This document shows, one piece after another, positions 1-7,257 of a stretch of DNA of 11,862 bases. Position 1 is the first letter of the stretch. Every line of letters starts with the position of its first letter. The stretch spans positions 1-11,862 of the forward strand of contig NATI01000015.1 of the NCBI GenBank assembly GCA_002085265.1, given 5' to 3'. The notes under the pieces are model-generated. The model saw only the letters and a program-made list of their open reading frames with translations, was not told the origin of the DNA and did no database searches. The position numbers and the translations under genes are program-made. This DNA is from Candidatus Omnitrophica bacterium 4484_49 (GTDB lineage: Bacteria; Omnitrophota; Gorgyraeia; Kaelpiales; Kaelpiaceae).

Positions 1-1
1 G

Positions 2-91
2 TGTGCCAGTTTTGATATGTTCAAAAATTACGAACAGCGAGGGGAGATGTTTAAAAAATTTGTCAGGGAGTTAGAATTGTGCAAAAGGTAA
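2..91 (+). CDS. murD: UDP-N-acetylmuramoylalanine--D-glutamate ligase, C-terminal fragment (5' end outside window)
   Basis: Only the last 29 codons are present. They read CASFDMFKNYEQRGEMF followed by a basic tail and TAA at 89-91. This matches the very conserved C-terminal segment of MurD, where Ser-Pro-Ala-Cys-Ala-Ser-x-Asp-x-Phe is followed by a Phe-x-x-Arg-Gly-x-x-Phe block. MurD is the cytoplasmic ATP-dependent Mur ligase that adds D-glutamate to UDP-MurNAc-L-alanine. The assignment fits the next genes, because murD-ftsW-murG is a standard dcw order. The 3' end overlaps the ftsW start by 13 bases. The identification rests on a short but diagnostic motif plus context; the catalytic domains are not visible. 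Confidence 0.86.
   Translation, partial: CASFDMFKNYEQRGEMFKKFVRELELCKR
65..70 (+). promoter_or_regulatory. Ribosome binding site of ftsW
   Basis: AGGGAG lies 8 bases upstream of the GTG at 79 and inside the murD coding sequence. It supports the GTG start and implies that ftsW translation follows murD translation. Confidence 0.6.
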
Positions 92-1161
92 ACTGGAGGA
101 TTATATTTCTGACTGCAGCCCTTGTTTTAATCGGTCTATTGTTTCTCTATAGTGCTTCCGGTATTTACGCTCAGTTTAAATATGGTGATGGTTTCTTTTT
201 TATCAAAAGACAACTTCTGTTTGTAGTTATAGGAGTTATACTGGCTGCCGGCGTTTATAGATTGAATCTGGAAAAATTACGGACAAGAAGTAGAACAGTC
301 ATAGTTGTAGCATTAGCCTCTCTTTTAGGAGTTCTTATTTTTGGAAAAGAAGCAGGAGGAGCTAAGAGGTGGTATCACTTTCTGGGATTTAGTTTTCAAC
401 CTATAGAATTTGTCAAATTGGCGTATATATTTTATATCGCCGATTTTCTGGATCGGAAAAGATTTCAGATGTACAGGTTTAAGAAAATATGTTTGCCCGT
501 CTATTTGATTCTGGCTGTACTTGTTATACTTTTACTTCTGCAGCCAGATTTTGGAAATTCTGTATTTCTGATTCTTCTGACAATTTCTGTATTCTATTTT
601 GGTGGTGTGCCTGTTAAGTTTCTGATGACCGCTGCTGGGGCTGTGTTGCCATTTTTAATTCTGGCTTTCTGGAAACTGGAATATATAAGGAGACGTATTC
701 TGGGTTTCCTTTTCCCCTGGAGGTATTCTCGAGATGTAGGCTTTCAGTTGATTCAGTCTTATATTGCAATTGGTTCTGGAAGGTTACTGGGAAAAGGCCT
801 GGGGATGTCCCGTCAGAAGTTATTCTATCTTCCTCAAGCTCATAATGATTTTATATTTTCTATAGTAGCAGAGGAACTGGGATTTGTGGGCGCAGTATTT
901 TTAATTTATCTTTACTTTTTTTTGATCTGGAATTTTATAAAGGTGTTGGAAAATCTTCAGGGAGTATTCCCCCGCATGTTTATGACTGGTTTAATTTTTG
1001 CCTTCAGTTATCAGGTAATTATAAATCTGGGGGTATGTCTTGGTTTTTTACCCACCAAAGGGCTTCCTTTACCTTTTTTAAGTTACGGTGGTTCTTCTCT
1101 GGTTTCCAATTTTGTCCTTATAGGGTTGGTGTTGAATCTAAGCAAAAATTATCATAAGTAA
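79..1161 (+). CDS. ftsW: SEDS-family peptidoglycan glycosyltransferase FtsW
   Basis: This is a polytopic inner-membrane protein of 360 residues, normal for FtsW, with about ten hydrophobic segments. SEDS proteins polymerise lipid II into glycan strands, and FtsW does so at the septum with its class B PBP partner. Family signatures visible are SASG (25-28), GGAKRWY (93-99), SFQPIEFVKL (105-114), LLQPDFGNS (153-161), and the extracellular-loop block HNDFIFSIVAEELG (255-268). Asp257 in that block corresponds to the catalytic aspartate of SEDS enzymes. Near the C-terminus are GLPLPFLSYGGSS (328-340) and a final transmembrane segment. RodA is the main alternative, but the position between murD and murG favours FtsW. 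The start is GTG at 79, supported by AGGGAG. It ends one base before murG. Confidence 0.96.
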   Translation: MQKVNWRIIFLTAALVLIGLLFLYSASGIYAQFKYGDGFFFIKRQLLFVVIGVILAAGVYRLNLEKLRTRSRTVIVVALASLLGVLIFGKEAGGAKRWYHFLGFSFQPIEFVKLAYIFYIADFLDRKRFQMYRFKKICLPVYLILAVLVILLLLQPDFGNSVFLILLTISVFYFGGVPVKFLMTAAGAVLPFLILAFWKLEYIRRRILGFLFPWRYSRDVGFQLIQSYIAIGSGRLLGKGLGMSRQKLFYLPQAHNDFIFSIVAEELGFVGAVFLIYLYFFLIWNFIKVLENLQGVFPRMFMTGLIFAFSYQVIINLGVCLGFLPTKGLPLPFLSYGGSSLVSNFVLIGLVLNLSKNYHK

Positions 1162-1162
1162 G

Positions 1163-2194
1163 ATGATTGTCCTATTTGCATCCGGAAGTGGGGGCCATAT
1201 TGAGCCTGCATTATTGCTCAAAGAGCGATTGCAAAAAATGGGGGCAAGTGTAGAGTTGATTCTGGGGAATCATTACCCCAAGGTTTCTGATGGTAAAGTT
1301 CTAAATATTCCCCGCAGGAAAATTATGGCTCTACTTTATTTTCCATTTTTATGTATGTATGTGATGAGATATTTTTTTATCAAAAAACCCAGGATAATTA
1401 TAGGTTTCGGTGGTTTCCAATCTCTACTCGTTTTGCTAATTTTCAGGTCCTTGGGATGCAAGATTGCTATTTATGAGCATAATTTAATTATAGGAAGGGC
1501 AAATGCGTTTCTGTTACCTTTTGTTCATATAATTTTCCTGATTTGGGAGGAAACCGCTTCCAGATGGTCTCCCAGATATTATAAAAAAGTGATATTTGTC
1601 AGGCCCTTAGTAGCTGGGTCAGAAAATTTGAAGGAGAAATTGTACCAAGATAGAAAGTTTACAATTGTTATTTTCGGCGGAAGCCAGGGGGCACGGTTTT
1701 TAAACGACCTTTTTATTCAATTCCTGCAACATTTTAAGCATTACGGAGATATAGAGATAGATTTAATAGCCGGGATTAAATTTTATCCTTCTGTAATTAA
1801 GCGGTTGGCAGCAATAAGTGTGGATGTGGAATATAATATTCAAGATTTCTGTAATGATATGGGTCGGTATTACACAAGTGGCGATTTTTTCATAACCCGA
1901 GCAGGTGCCCAGACTATTTTGGAGTTGATTTCCTACTGTCGACCTGCTTTATTAATTCCTTATCCTTATGCCCAGGCCCATCAGTTGGGGAATGCCATTC
2001 ACCTTCTCCGTAAGAAATGCTGTCTGGTGGTTCGCCAGGATAAAGCAAAAAGAGAGGCGGTTATAAAAGTTATTTCCGCAGTGATTAGAAACCGGGATAT
2101 CCTGGTCAGAATGAGTGAAAATCTTAAGGATTTGAGACAGAAGTTATTCAATAATCCTGGAATGGAGGAAATAATTGTCTCCAGGTTCCTGTAA
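1163..2194 (+). CDS. murG: UDP-GlcNAc:MurNAc-pentapeptide-PP-undecaprenol GlcNAc transferase
   Basis: MurG adds GlcNAc to lipid I to give lipid II on the cytoplasmic face of the membrane. The 343-residue protein has the two Rossmann domains of a GT-B enzyme. The N-terminal glycine loop is GSGGHIEPAL (8-17). The second glycine-rich loop is FGGFQS (82-87), followed by YEHN (104-107) where EQN is usual. The C-terminal domain has GGSQGAR (172-178) and the donor-binding RAGAQTILE (246-254), then IPYPYAQAHQLGNA (265-278). A hydrophobic, basic patch around 55-75 could be the membrane-association surface. The ATG at 1163 directly follows the ftsW stop. No strong Shine-Dalgarno precedes it, so reinitiation or coupling is likely. 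Its 3' end overlaps murC by 20 bases. The early motif is SGSGGH rather than the usual GGTGGH, a mild divergence. Confidence 0.96.
   Translation: MIVLFASGSGGHIEPALLLKERLQKMGASVELILGNHYPKVSDGKVLNIPRRKIMALLYFPFLCMYVMRYFFIKKPRIIIGFGGFQSLLVLLIFRSLGCKIAIYEHNLIIGRANAFLLPFVHIIFLIWEETASRWSPRYYKKVIFVRPLVAGSENLKEKLYQDRKFTIVIFGGSQGARFLNDLFIQFLQHFKHYGDIEIDLIAGIKFYPSVIKRLAAISVDVEYNIQDFCNDMGRYYTSGDFFITRAGAQTILELISYCRPALLIPYPYAQAHQLGNAIHLLRKKCCLVVRQDKAKREAVIKVISAVIRNRDILVRMSENLKDLRQKLFNNPGMEEIIVSRFL
2164..2168 (+). promoter_or_regulatory. Ribosome binding site that fixes the murC TTG start
   Basis: GGAGG ends 6 bases before the TTG at 2175. No ATG or GTG occurs between here and the nucleotide-binding motif of MurC, so this site decides in favour of the unusual TTG start inside the end of murG. 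Confidence 0.65.
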
Positions 2195-3542
2195 TCGCTC
2201 TTACTACCTTTGTGGTATTTGTGGAATAGGTATGAGTGCTCTGGCGCAGTTAATTAAATCCCAAGGATTTGATGTCCGGGGTTCAGATATTTCTCCGCAG
2301 GAAGAAGTGGAAAGAATTTTGTATTCTCAAGGGATAGAGGTTTTCCATGGTCATGATGGTCGCAGGTTGAAAAAGAATGATACTGTAATTATATCAGAAG
2401 CGATTGATAGGGATAATCCTGAAATTCGGGAAGCCGAAAATATGGGGCTTAAGATATGGCACCGTGCGCAGGCGTTGAGATATTTCCTCAGGGATAAAAA
2501 AATAATCGCAATTACCGGAACTCATGGTAAGACCACCACTACATATATAATTGCCAGGGTATTGAGAGAAATTTTAGGAGAAAAAGTGGGGATGATACTG
2601 GGAGGAATTGCAGTCGATTACGGTAATAATTTTCTGCCGGGGAAGGAGTTGTATGTTGTGGAACTTGATGAAAGCGACGGCAGTTTCTTAAACTTTCATC
2701 CCGAGATTAAAGTGATAACCAGTATTGACTGCGACCATCTGGAAAATTATGGGGATAATTTTCTTATGCTCAAAAAAAGTTTTGAGCAATTTTTAACTCA
2801 GGGAGGAATAAATATTCTTAATGAAGAATCCATTGGAGTATTAGATACTTCTGGGAGGGAAGTTATGTCTTATGGGTGTGGTAATGTGGTCAATTATCAG
2901 GGAGAGATAGTGGAGAAAGATCTCAGAGGTAGTAAACTCCATCTATATAAAAATTCTAAGAAAGTTTTAAAATATTACTTTCCACTTATCGGTTATAAAC
3001 TGGCAATAAACAGTCTGAGTGTGTTTGCAATTGGAGATTTACTGGGGCTGAATTTAAATCTGATTGCTGAAAAAATACGGATTTTAAAAGGAGTGGAGAG
3101 AAGATACGAGTTTAAATATTTATCGCCGGAAATAAAATTAATAGAAGATTACGCTCACCATCCCCGGGAGATAAGTGAGGTGATAACAACAGTTAAAGAT
3201 TATCTTAGACCCCAGAGGTTGATAGTCGTATTTCAACCTCATAGATACACCCGGACCAGATATCTCTGGGGAGATTTTAGGGAATGTTTTAAAGGGAGTG
3301 ATGTTCTTTTATTGACCGATATTTACCATGCTTTTGAAAATCCCATTCCTGGAATTGAATCCCCTCGATTAGCAGAAGAGATAAAGGGAGTGGAGTGTAT
3401 CTATGTTAAAAAAAATAATATCCCGGAACACCTGTTGCAGATGTGTAAATTAGGTGATATCATATTAATTCTGGGAGCTGGAGACATAAATAAAATTTCA
3501 CATCTAATCGTTGAGAAGATAAAAAATGTCTTTAATCGGTGA
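2175..3542 (+). CDS. murC: UDP-N-acetylmuramate--L-alanine ligase
   Basis: MurC is the cytoplasmic Mur ligase that joins L-alanine to UDP-MurNAc using ATP. At 455 residues it has the usual three-domain length. The N-terminal UDP-binding loop is GICGIGMSALA (14-24), which begins only 13 residues from the start and so supports the TTG at 2175. The ATP P-loop is GTHGKTTTT (115-123). The metal and substrate blocks are ELDESDGSF (163-171) and IDCDHLENYG (184-193). The C-terminal domain has ERRYEF (308-313), EDYAHHPREI (324-333) and FQPHRYTRTR (353-362), followed by TDIYHAFENPIPGI. The segment usually reading G-x-H-N-x-x-N is GYKLAINS (273-280), so the conserved His-Asn pair is missing. It overlaps murG by 20 bases and murB by 17. 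Confidence 0.96.
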   Translation: MSPGSCNRSYYLCGICGIGMSALAQLIKSQGFDVRGSDISPQEEVERILYSQGIEVFHGHDGRRLKKNDTVIISEAIDRDNPEIREAENMGLKIWHRAQALRYFLRDKKIIAITGTHGKTTTTYIIARVLREILGEKVGMILGGIAVDYGNNFLPGKELYVVELDESDGSFLNFHPEIKVITSIDCDHLENYGDNFLMLKKSFEQFLTQGGINILNEESIGVLDTSGREVMSYGCGNVVNYQGEIVEKDLRGSKLHLYKNSKKVLKYYFPLIGYKLAINSLSVFAIGDLLGLNLNLIAEKIRILKGVERRYEFKYLSPEIKLIEDYAHHPREISEVITTVKDYLRPQRLIVVFQPHRYTRTRYLWGDFRECFKGSDVLLLTDIYHAFENPIPGIESPRLAEEIKGVECIYVKKNNIPEHLLQMCKLGDIILILGAGDINKISHLIVEKIKNVFNR

Positions 3543-4374
3543 AAAATCTGTGATTAAAGATTGTTATGGAGTTACTGCAGAATGTGTGCGGTTTGTCTCC
3601 GTGGAGACAATAGAACATCTTCGCTCTGTATTATGCAAATTCCGGGGAAGAGATATTAAGATAGTCGGCAGTTTTACAAATATGATTCTTGCACACTGCA
3701 AGTTAAATCGCATTATAATCAAGCTGGATGGAGCCTTTTCTAACATACAATTAATTGATAATCAAAGAGTTAGAGTAGGCTCATCAGTTAAAATCCCGTC
3801 TCTATTAAATTTTTGTCTCAAATCCGGACTGGGAGGGTTGGAGTTTATGGTTGGTATCCCGGGGACAGTTGGGGGAGCGATTTACTGTAATGCTGGTGCT
3901 TTTGGAAATGAAATTGGGGACTACATCCAAGAAATAACCTGTATGGATAGAGAAGGAGATATAAAAAAGTTTAAAAAAAGAGATATTAATTTTTCGTATC
4001 GTAATTCTGGGCTCAGGGGTTATATAATTCTGGATGCGGTTATTAGGGTTTCTCCATTTCCTGAAGTTGAGATAAAAAATAAGATGCAGAGATTTTTCTT
4101 CAGACGGCTCCAATCGCAGGACTATTATAATTCCAGCTGTGGCTGCTTTTTTAGAAATCCTCCTGGAGCTTGCGCTGGTGGAATAATTGAGGATCTGAAT
4201 CTGAAAAGTAGGAAGAGGGCGGGTGCCTGGGTGTCAGAAAAACACGGTAATTTTATCCTCAGTGATGGAGATGTTCATCCTCAGGATATTCTGGCAATTA
4301 AAGATGTGATTCAACGTAAAGTCTGGAGAGAAAGAAGAATCTGGTTTAACCCTGAAGTTGAAATTTTATGGTAA
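3526..4374 (+). CDS. murB: UDP-N-acetylenolpyruvoylglucosamine reductase (divergent MurB)
   Basis: MurB reduces UDP-GlcNAc-enolpyruvate to UDP-MurNAc with FAD and NADPH. This 282-residue protein shows the core of the family: GLEFMVGIPGTVGGAIYCNAG (104-124) with the FAD-contacting glycines, FSYRNS (156-161) containing the conserved Arg159, CGCFFRNP (205-212), AGGIIEDLNLK (217-227), and the C-terminal NPEVEIL with Glu277. Three features are unusual. The N-terminus lacks the normal Thr-Thr-Phe-Arg-x-Gly-Gly motif and reads DCYGVTAE. The FAD loop usually written GGGSNLLV is VGSFTNMIL (47-55). The catalytic serine position is Cys207. The context between murC and ddl is standard. The ATG at 3526 lies inside murC and is preceded only by a weak GAGAAG. 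The family call is secure; unimpaired activity is inferred, not shown. Confidence 0.92.
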   Translation: MSLIGEKSVIKDCYGVTAECVRFVSVETIEHLRSVLCKFRGRDIKIVGSFTNMILAHCKLNRIIIKLDGAFSNIQLIDNQRVRVGSSVKIPSLLNFCLKSGLGGLEFMVGIPGTVGGAIYCNAGAFGNEIGDYIQEITCMDREGDIKKFKKRDINFSYRNSGLRGYIILDAVIRVSPFPEVEIKNKMQRFFFRRLQSQDYYNSSCGCFFRNPPGACAGGIIEDLNLKSRKRAGAWVSEKHGNFILSDGDVHPQDILAIKDVIQRKVWRERRIWFNPEVEILW

Positions 4375-5351
4375 ATTTAAAAGAGTTAACAATCGGTGTC
4401 CTCAGGGGTGGTCCTTCTTCTGAAAGGGATATTTCTCTTCTTTCAGGAGAAGCAGTGTTAAATTCCCTCATTAATCAGGGATATAAAACGGCAGATATAA
4501 TTCTTCCCGATGTTTGTGATATTGATTTTCTGGAGGAATGGCTATTATCCCGGCTGAAAAGTTGTAAAGTTGATGTCTGTTTTATAGCCCTTCATGGCTG
4601 GTTTGGAGAGGATGGAAAAATTCAGGAAATTCTGGAGAAAGCGGGGTATATATATACAGGTTCTGGTCCTGAAGCCAGCAGACTGGCTATGGACAAAATC
4701 GCCTCCCGTAAAGTTTTTGAACTTCATGAAATTCCTGTTCCCAGATGGGAAGTGTACGAAGACATTCCAGATGTTTTGCCACAGAATTTACAATTTCCGG
4801 TAATAGTGAAACCTTCCTCTCAGGGCTCAAGTGTGGGGTTGAGTAAAGTAGATTATCCTTCACAATTTCTTTCTTCTCTTACTCATGCTTTGAGATATGA
4901 TGGCAGAGCGATAGTGGAGGAATTTATTTCGGGGGTAGAACTTACTGTAGGGATTCTGGATGAAAGGCCTCTTCCGGTTATCAGAATCCAGTCCCGTCTG
5001 GGAATTTATAATTATCAGGCCAAATATACTCCAGGATTTACCAACTATATAGTTCCGGCAGACATTTCCCAAGACCTTGCTGAGAAAGCACAGGGTTATG
5101 CCTTTAAAGCCCACAGAGTTTTAGGATGCAGGGGATTTTCCCGTGTGGATATGCTTTACTCCTTTGAGAATGACGAGATTTATGTTCTGGAGGTCAATAC
5201 TATACCTGGGCTTACAACCAGCAGTCTTCTTCCCAAGGCTGCAGATGCGGTGGGGATTGATTTTGATAAACTGGTAGAAGTTATGTTAAAATCGGCTTTA
5301 AAAACAGAGAGCCATGTCTACGAAATCAGAAAGGCGGAAAAGGCAGGTTAA
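4368..5351 (+). CDS. ddl: D-alanine--D-alanine ligase
   Basis: Ddl is an ATP-grasp enzyme that makes the D-Ala-D-Ala dipeptide for the pentapeptide stem. The 327-residue protein is complete. It has GGPSSERDISLLSG (14-27) with the first-substrate Glu19, ALHGWFGEDG (74-83), TGSGPEASRLAMDK (97-110), and PVIVKPSSQGSSVG (144-157) with the ATP-binding Lys148. The omega-loop region is YNYQAKYTPGFTNY (214-227), then SRVD (258-261) and LEVNTIPGLTTSS (274-286). Asp261, Glu275 and Asn277 are the metal ligands expected for the family. Tyr220 in the AKY motif is typical of D-Ala-D-Ala ligases and not of Van-type D-Ala-D-Lac enzymes. The start overlaps the murB end by 7 bases. The last 12 codons are shared with ftsQ in another frame, giving an unusually long 38-base overlap. 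Confidence 0.96.
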   Translation: MVNLKELTIGVLRGGPSSERDISLLSGEAVLNSLINQGYKTADIILPDVCDIDFLEEWLLSRLKSCKVDVCFIALHGWFGEDGKIQEILEKAGYIYTGSGPEASRLAMDKIASRKVFELHEIPVPRWEVYEDIPDVLPQNLQFPVIVKPSSQGSSVGLSKVDYPSQFLSSLTHALRYDGRAIVEEFISGVELTVGILDERPLPVIRIQSRLGIYNYQAKYTPGFTNYIVPADISQDLAEKAQGYAFKAHRVLGCRGFSRVDMLYSFENDEIYVLEVNTIPGLTTSSLLPKAADAVGIDFDKLVEVMLKSALKTESHVYEIRKAEKAG

Positions 5352-6084
5352 ATTTTTGGGAGAGATAACCCTGTGGGCATGTTTTATAGGTGTGCTGGCT
5401 GTGATTACTGTTAACATCGAGAAGTTTAGAATGAATTCTCCATATTTTACAGTCCAGAATATAGAACTTAAAATTGATTCTCAAAAATTGGAAGATGTAG
5501 CGGAGGCTTTCGTATACCTTGACCTTAAAAAGGGTACTTCTATTTTTAAAATTTCCCCTGGAGAATTAGTTAGAAGTATAAAAGTTCGTCATCCCGAAGT
5601 TAGGGAAGTAAAGGTGGAGAAAAGATTGCCTGATACACTGTGCGTGGATGTTAAGAATAGAATTGCTATTGCTCAGGTTCATCTTACTCAATTTTACCCT
5701 GTGGATTGTGAAGGGTTCCTTTTGCCCTATCCCAGTAACTTCCGGTTACCGGAGTTGCCGTGCATCGAGGGTATTGATTCCAGTGAATTGAGAATAGGTG
5801 AAAAAAATAAGAATGGGAAATTAACGCTGGGGTTAAAAATTGTTAACCTTATACGGAACCACTTTTCGCTCATATATAAAAATATAGACATTGATGTATC
5901 TGATAGTCGAAACATAATACTTTATCTTCCCCAGGGGCCCAAGGTGCGATTGGCGGACTATAAACTGAATGAAAAAGTAGCGAAATTAAAACTTGTCCTT
6001 CATGATATCAAAAAGAAGAACATTAATCCTGAATTTATAGACCTCAGGTTCGATAAAGCCATCCTTATACCCAGGAGGAGATGA
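5314..6084 (+). CDS. ftsQ: Cell division protein FtsQ/DivIB
   Basis: FtsQ is a bitopic inner-membrane protein that links early and late divisome components through FtsB and FtsL. The 256 residues show a short basic cytoplasmic N-terminus (KSERRKRQVK), one transmembrane segment at about 15-34, and a POTRA domain at about 45-115 beginning YFTVQNIELKI. The POTRA domain contains the typical GTSIFKI and a proline-rich turn, KRLPDTL. A beta-rich FtsQ domain follows to about 250. Sequence conservation is low, as usual in this family, so architecture and position between ddl and ftsA carry the call. The ATG at 5314 is the only start upstream of the membrane helix, because the next methionine is at residue 40. 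It lies 38 bases inside ddl. The end overlaps ftsA by ATGA. Confidence 0.93.
   Translation: MSTKSERRKRQVKFLGEITLWACFIGVLAVITVNIEKFRMNSPYFTVQNIELKIDSQKLEDVAEAFVYLDLKKGTSIFKISPGELVRSIKVRHPEVREVKVEKRLPDTLCVDVKNRIAIAQVHLTQFYPVDCEGFLLPYPSNFRLPELPCIEGIDSSELRIGEKNKNGKLTLGLKIVNLIRNHFSLIYKNIDIDVSDSRNIILYLPQGPKVRLADYKLNEKVAKLKLVLHDIKKKNINPEFIDLRFDKAILIPRRR
6073..6080 (+). promoter_or_regulatory. Ribosome binding site of ftsA
   Basis: AGGAGGAG sits directly against the ATG at 6081, leaving only 2 bases after AGGAGG. The start cannot move, because GLDIGS begins at codon 5. The short spacing plus the ATGA overlap with ftsQ suggests coupled translation. Confidence 0.5.
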
Positions 6085-7250
6085 TAAAATACGGTTTAGA
6101 TATTGGTTCCTGCAGTTTAAAGATTTTAGGTGGAGATTTTTCAGGAGAGGGGTTTAAACCTCTGGGGAGGATTTCTATCCCCGTAAAAGGTTACTCTGAA
6201 GGAACCATAATTGATAAGAGAAAACTGCTTTATACAGTTCTGGAAGCTGTTAATCAGTTCCAGGTTAAGTATGATAAACGGCCCTCTAGCTTTGTGCTCG
6301 GTATTTCCACTCCTCAACTATCTTATGTGAAGTTTAGAAAAAAAATTATTCGTAAAAATGCGGATTCTGTTATTACAGATAGAGAAGTCTCGAAATACCA
6401 GCAGGAGCTGTTAGATGAGATGGTCCCTTTAGATAGAAAGGAAATATATTATGAGGTTGAGGAGTTTATACTTGATGGTCAGCGGGGTATTATAAACCCT
6501 CAAGGATTATATGCATCTAATATCGAGATGATAGTTAATGGGATAACTATCCCTTTAAACCTCTATAATAACATATTGTCGCTATTTTCAGAGCTGGGTC
6601 TGGAGATTGAAGCTCTTGTTCCAGAGGCAATCGCTCAGTCTTACATTTACTTATCTCCCGAGGAGAAGAAGTCAGGGGTTATGTTTATCAATTATGGTTG
6701 GGGAACAGTTAAAGTAGCAATTTTCAAAAATGGGTTTTTAAAGTATTACAAACATTTACCTAGTAATCTCAATTCTATTCTTGACCTCGTGGGGGAAATA
6801 TACCATTTCAATGGCTGCTCCACTATGGAGATTCTGCGAGAGATATTTTTGAGTGAAACTTCGGGATTCAAATTTCAGAATAAATTTGCCGTCCAGACTG
6901 TTTCTATTCATGATGTTAAGACTTTACTCAATAAAAATATCTATCGTTTATTTTATCAACTGAGGAAACACCTGGAGGATCACGAAGTTCCTTTGCATTT
7001 CAAACAGGGAATTAAAATATCGGGGGGAATAATAACGGATTATTCAGAATTGAAGAGTATCGCTGAAGATGTTTTCCATCAACCTGTAGTGATTACCGAT
7101 TCCCAACACCTTGGTATTGATTCCGAATATGTAACTGCTCTGGGATTGGTTAAACATCAGATCGATAAAGAAAAAGCCAGATTCCAAAGTAAAAATTTAC
7201 TCTCCAGATTGGTCGGCAAGATGTTCGAACTTGTCGATAAATATTTTTGA
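6081..7250 (+). CDS. ftsA: FtsA-like actin-family division protein with degenerate nucleotide site
   Basis: FtsA is the actin homologue that tethers FtsZ to the membrane. The 389 residues align in order with FtsA: the phosphate-1 loop GLDIGSCSLK (5-14), GTIIDKRKL (41-49), the region ending EEFILDGQRGIINPQGL (127-143), LVPEAIAQSYIYLSPEEKKSGV (179-200 region), and the adenosine motif KISGGIITDY (312-321). A C-terminal amphipathic segment, LLSRLVGKMFELVDKYF (373-389), suits the usual membrane-targeting helix. The phosphate-2 motif, normally D-I-G-G-G-T-x-D, reads NYGWGTVK (204-211). Both acidic residues are lost and a Trp replaces the middle Gly. ATP hydrolysis, and perhaps binding, is therefore doubtful. 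The position after ftsQ supports FtsA; the usual next gene ftsZ is absent. A diverged paralogue with altered role is possible. Confidence 0.85.
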   Translation: MIKYGLDIGSCSLKILGGDFSGEGFKPLGRISIPVKGYSEGTIIDKRKLLYTVLEAVNQFQVKYDKRPSSFVLGISTPQLSYVKFRKKIIRKNADSVITDREVSKYQQELLDEMVPLDRKEIYYEVEEFILDGQRGIINPQGLYASNIEMIVNGITIPLNLYNNILSLFSELGLEIEALVPEAIAQSYIYLSPEEKKSGVMFINYGWGTVKVAIFKNGFLKYYKHLPSNLNSILDLVGEIYHFNGCSTMEILREIFLSETSGFKFQNKFAVQTVSIHDVKTLLNKNIYRLFYQLRKHLEDHEVPLHFKQGIKISGGIITDYSELKSIAEDVFHQPVVITDSQHLGIDSEYVTALGLVKHQIDKEKARFQSKNLLSRLVGKMFELVDKYF

Positions 7251-7257
7251 ATCTGTT

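Noticed and set aside
3805..4113. Minus-strand open frame of 102 codons inside murB
   Set aside because: It is a low-complexity frame opposite a well-conserved gene, has no recognisable motif and no convincing ribosome site.
4368..5351. Van-type D-Ala-D-Lac or D-Ala-D-Ser ligase
   Set aside because: The omega-loop tyrosine (AKY) and the dcw location are those of an ordinary D-Ala-D-Ala ligase.
7231..7257. TTG at 7231 as start of the GT4 glycosyltransferase
   Set aside because: It adds nine residues before the usual N-terminal beta strand, and GTG at 7258 gives the typical family start. It cannot be fully excluded.
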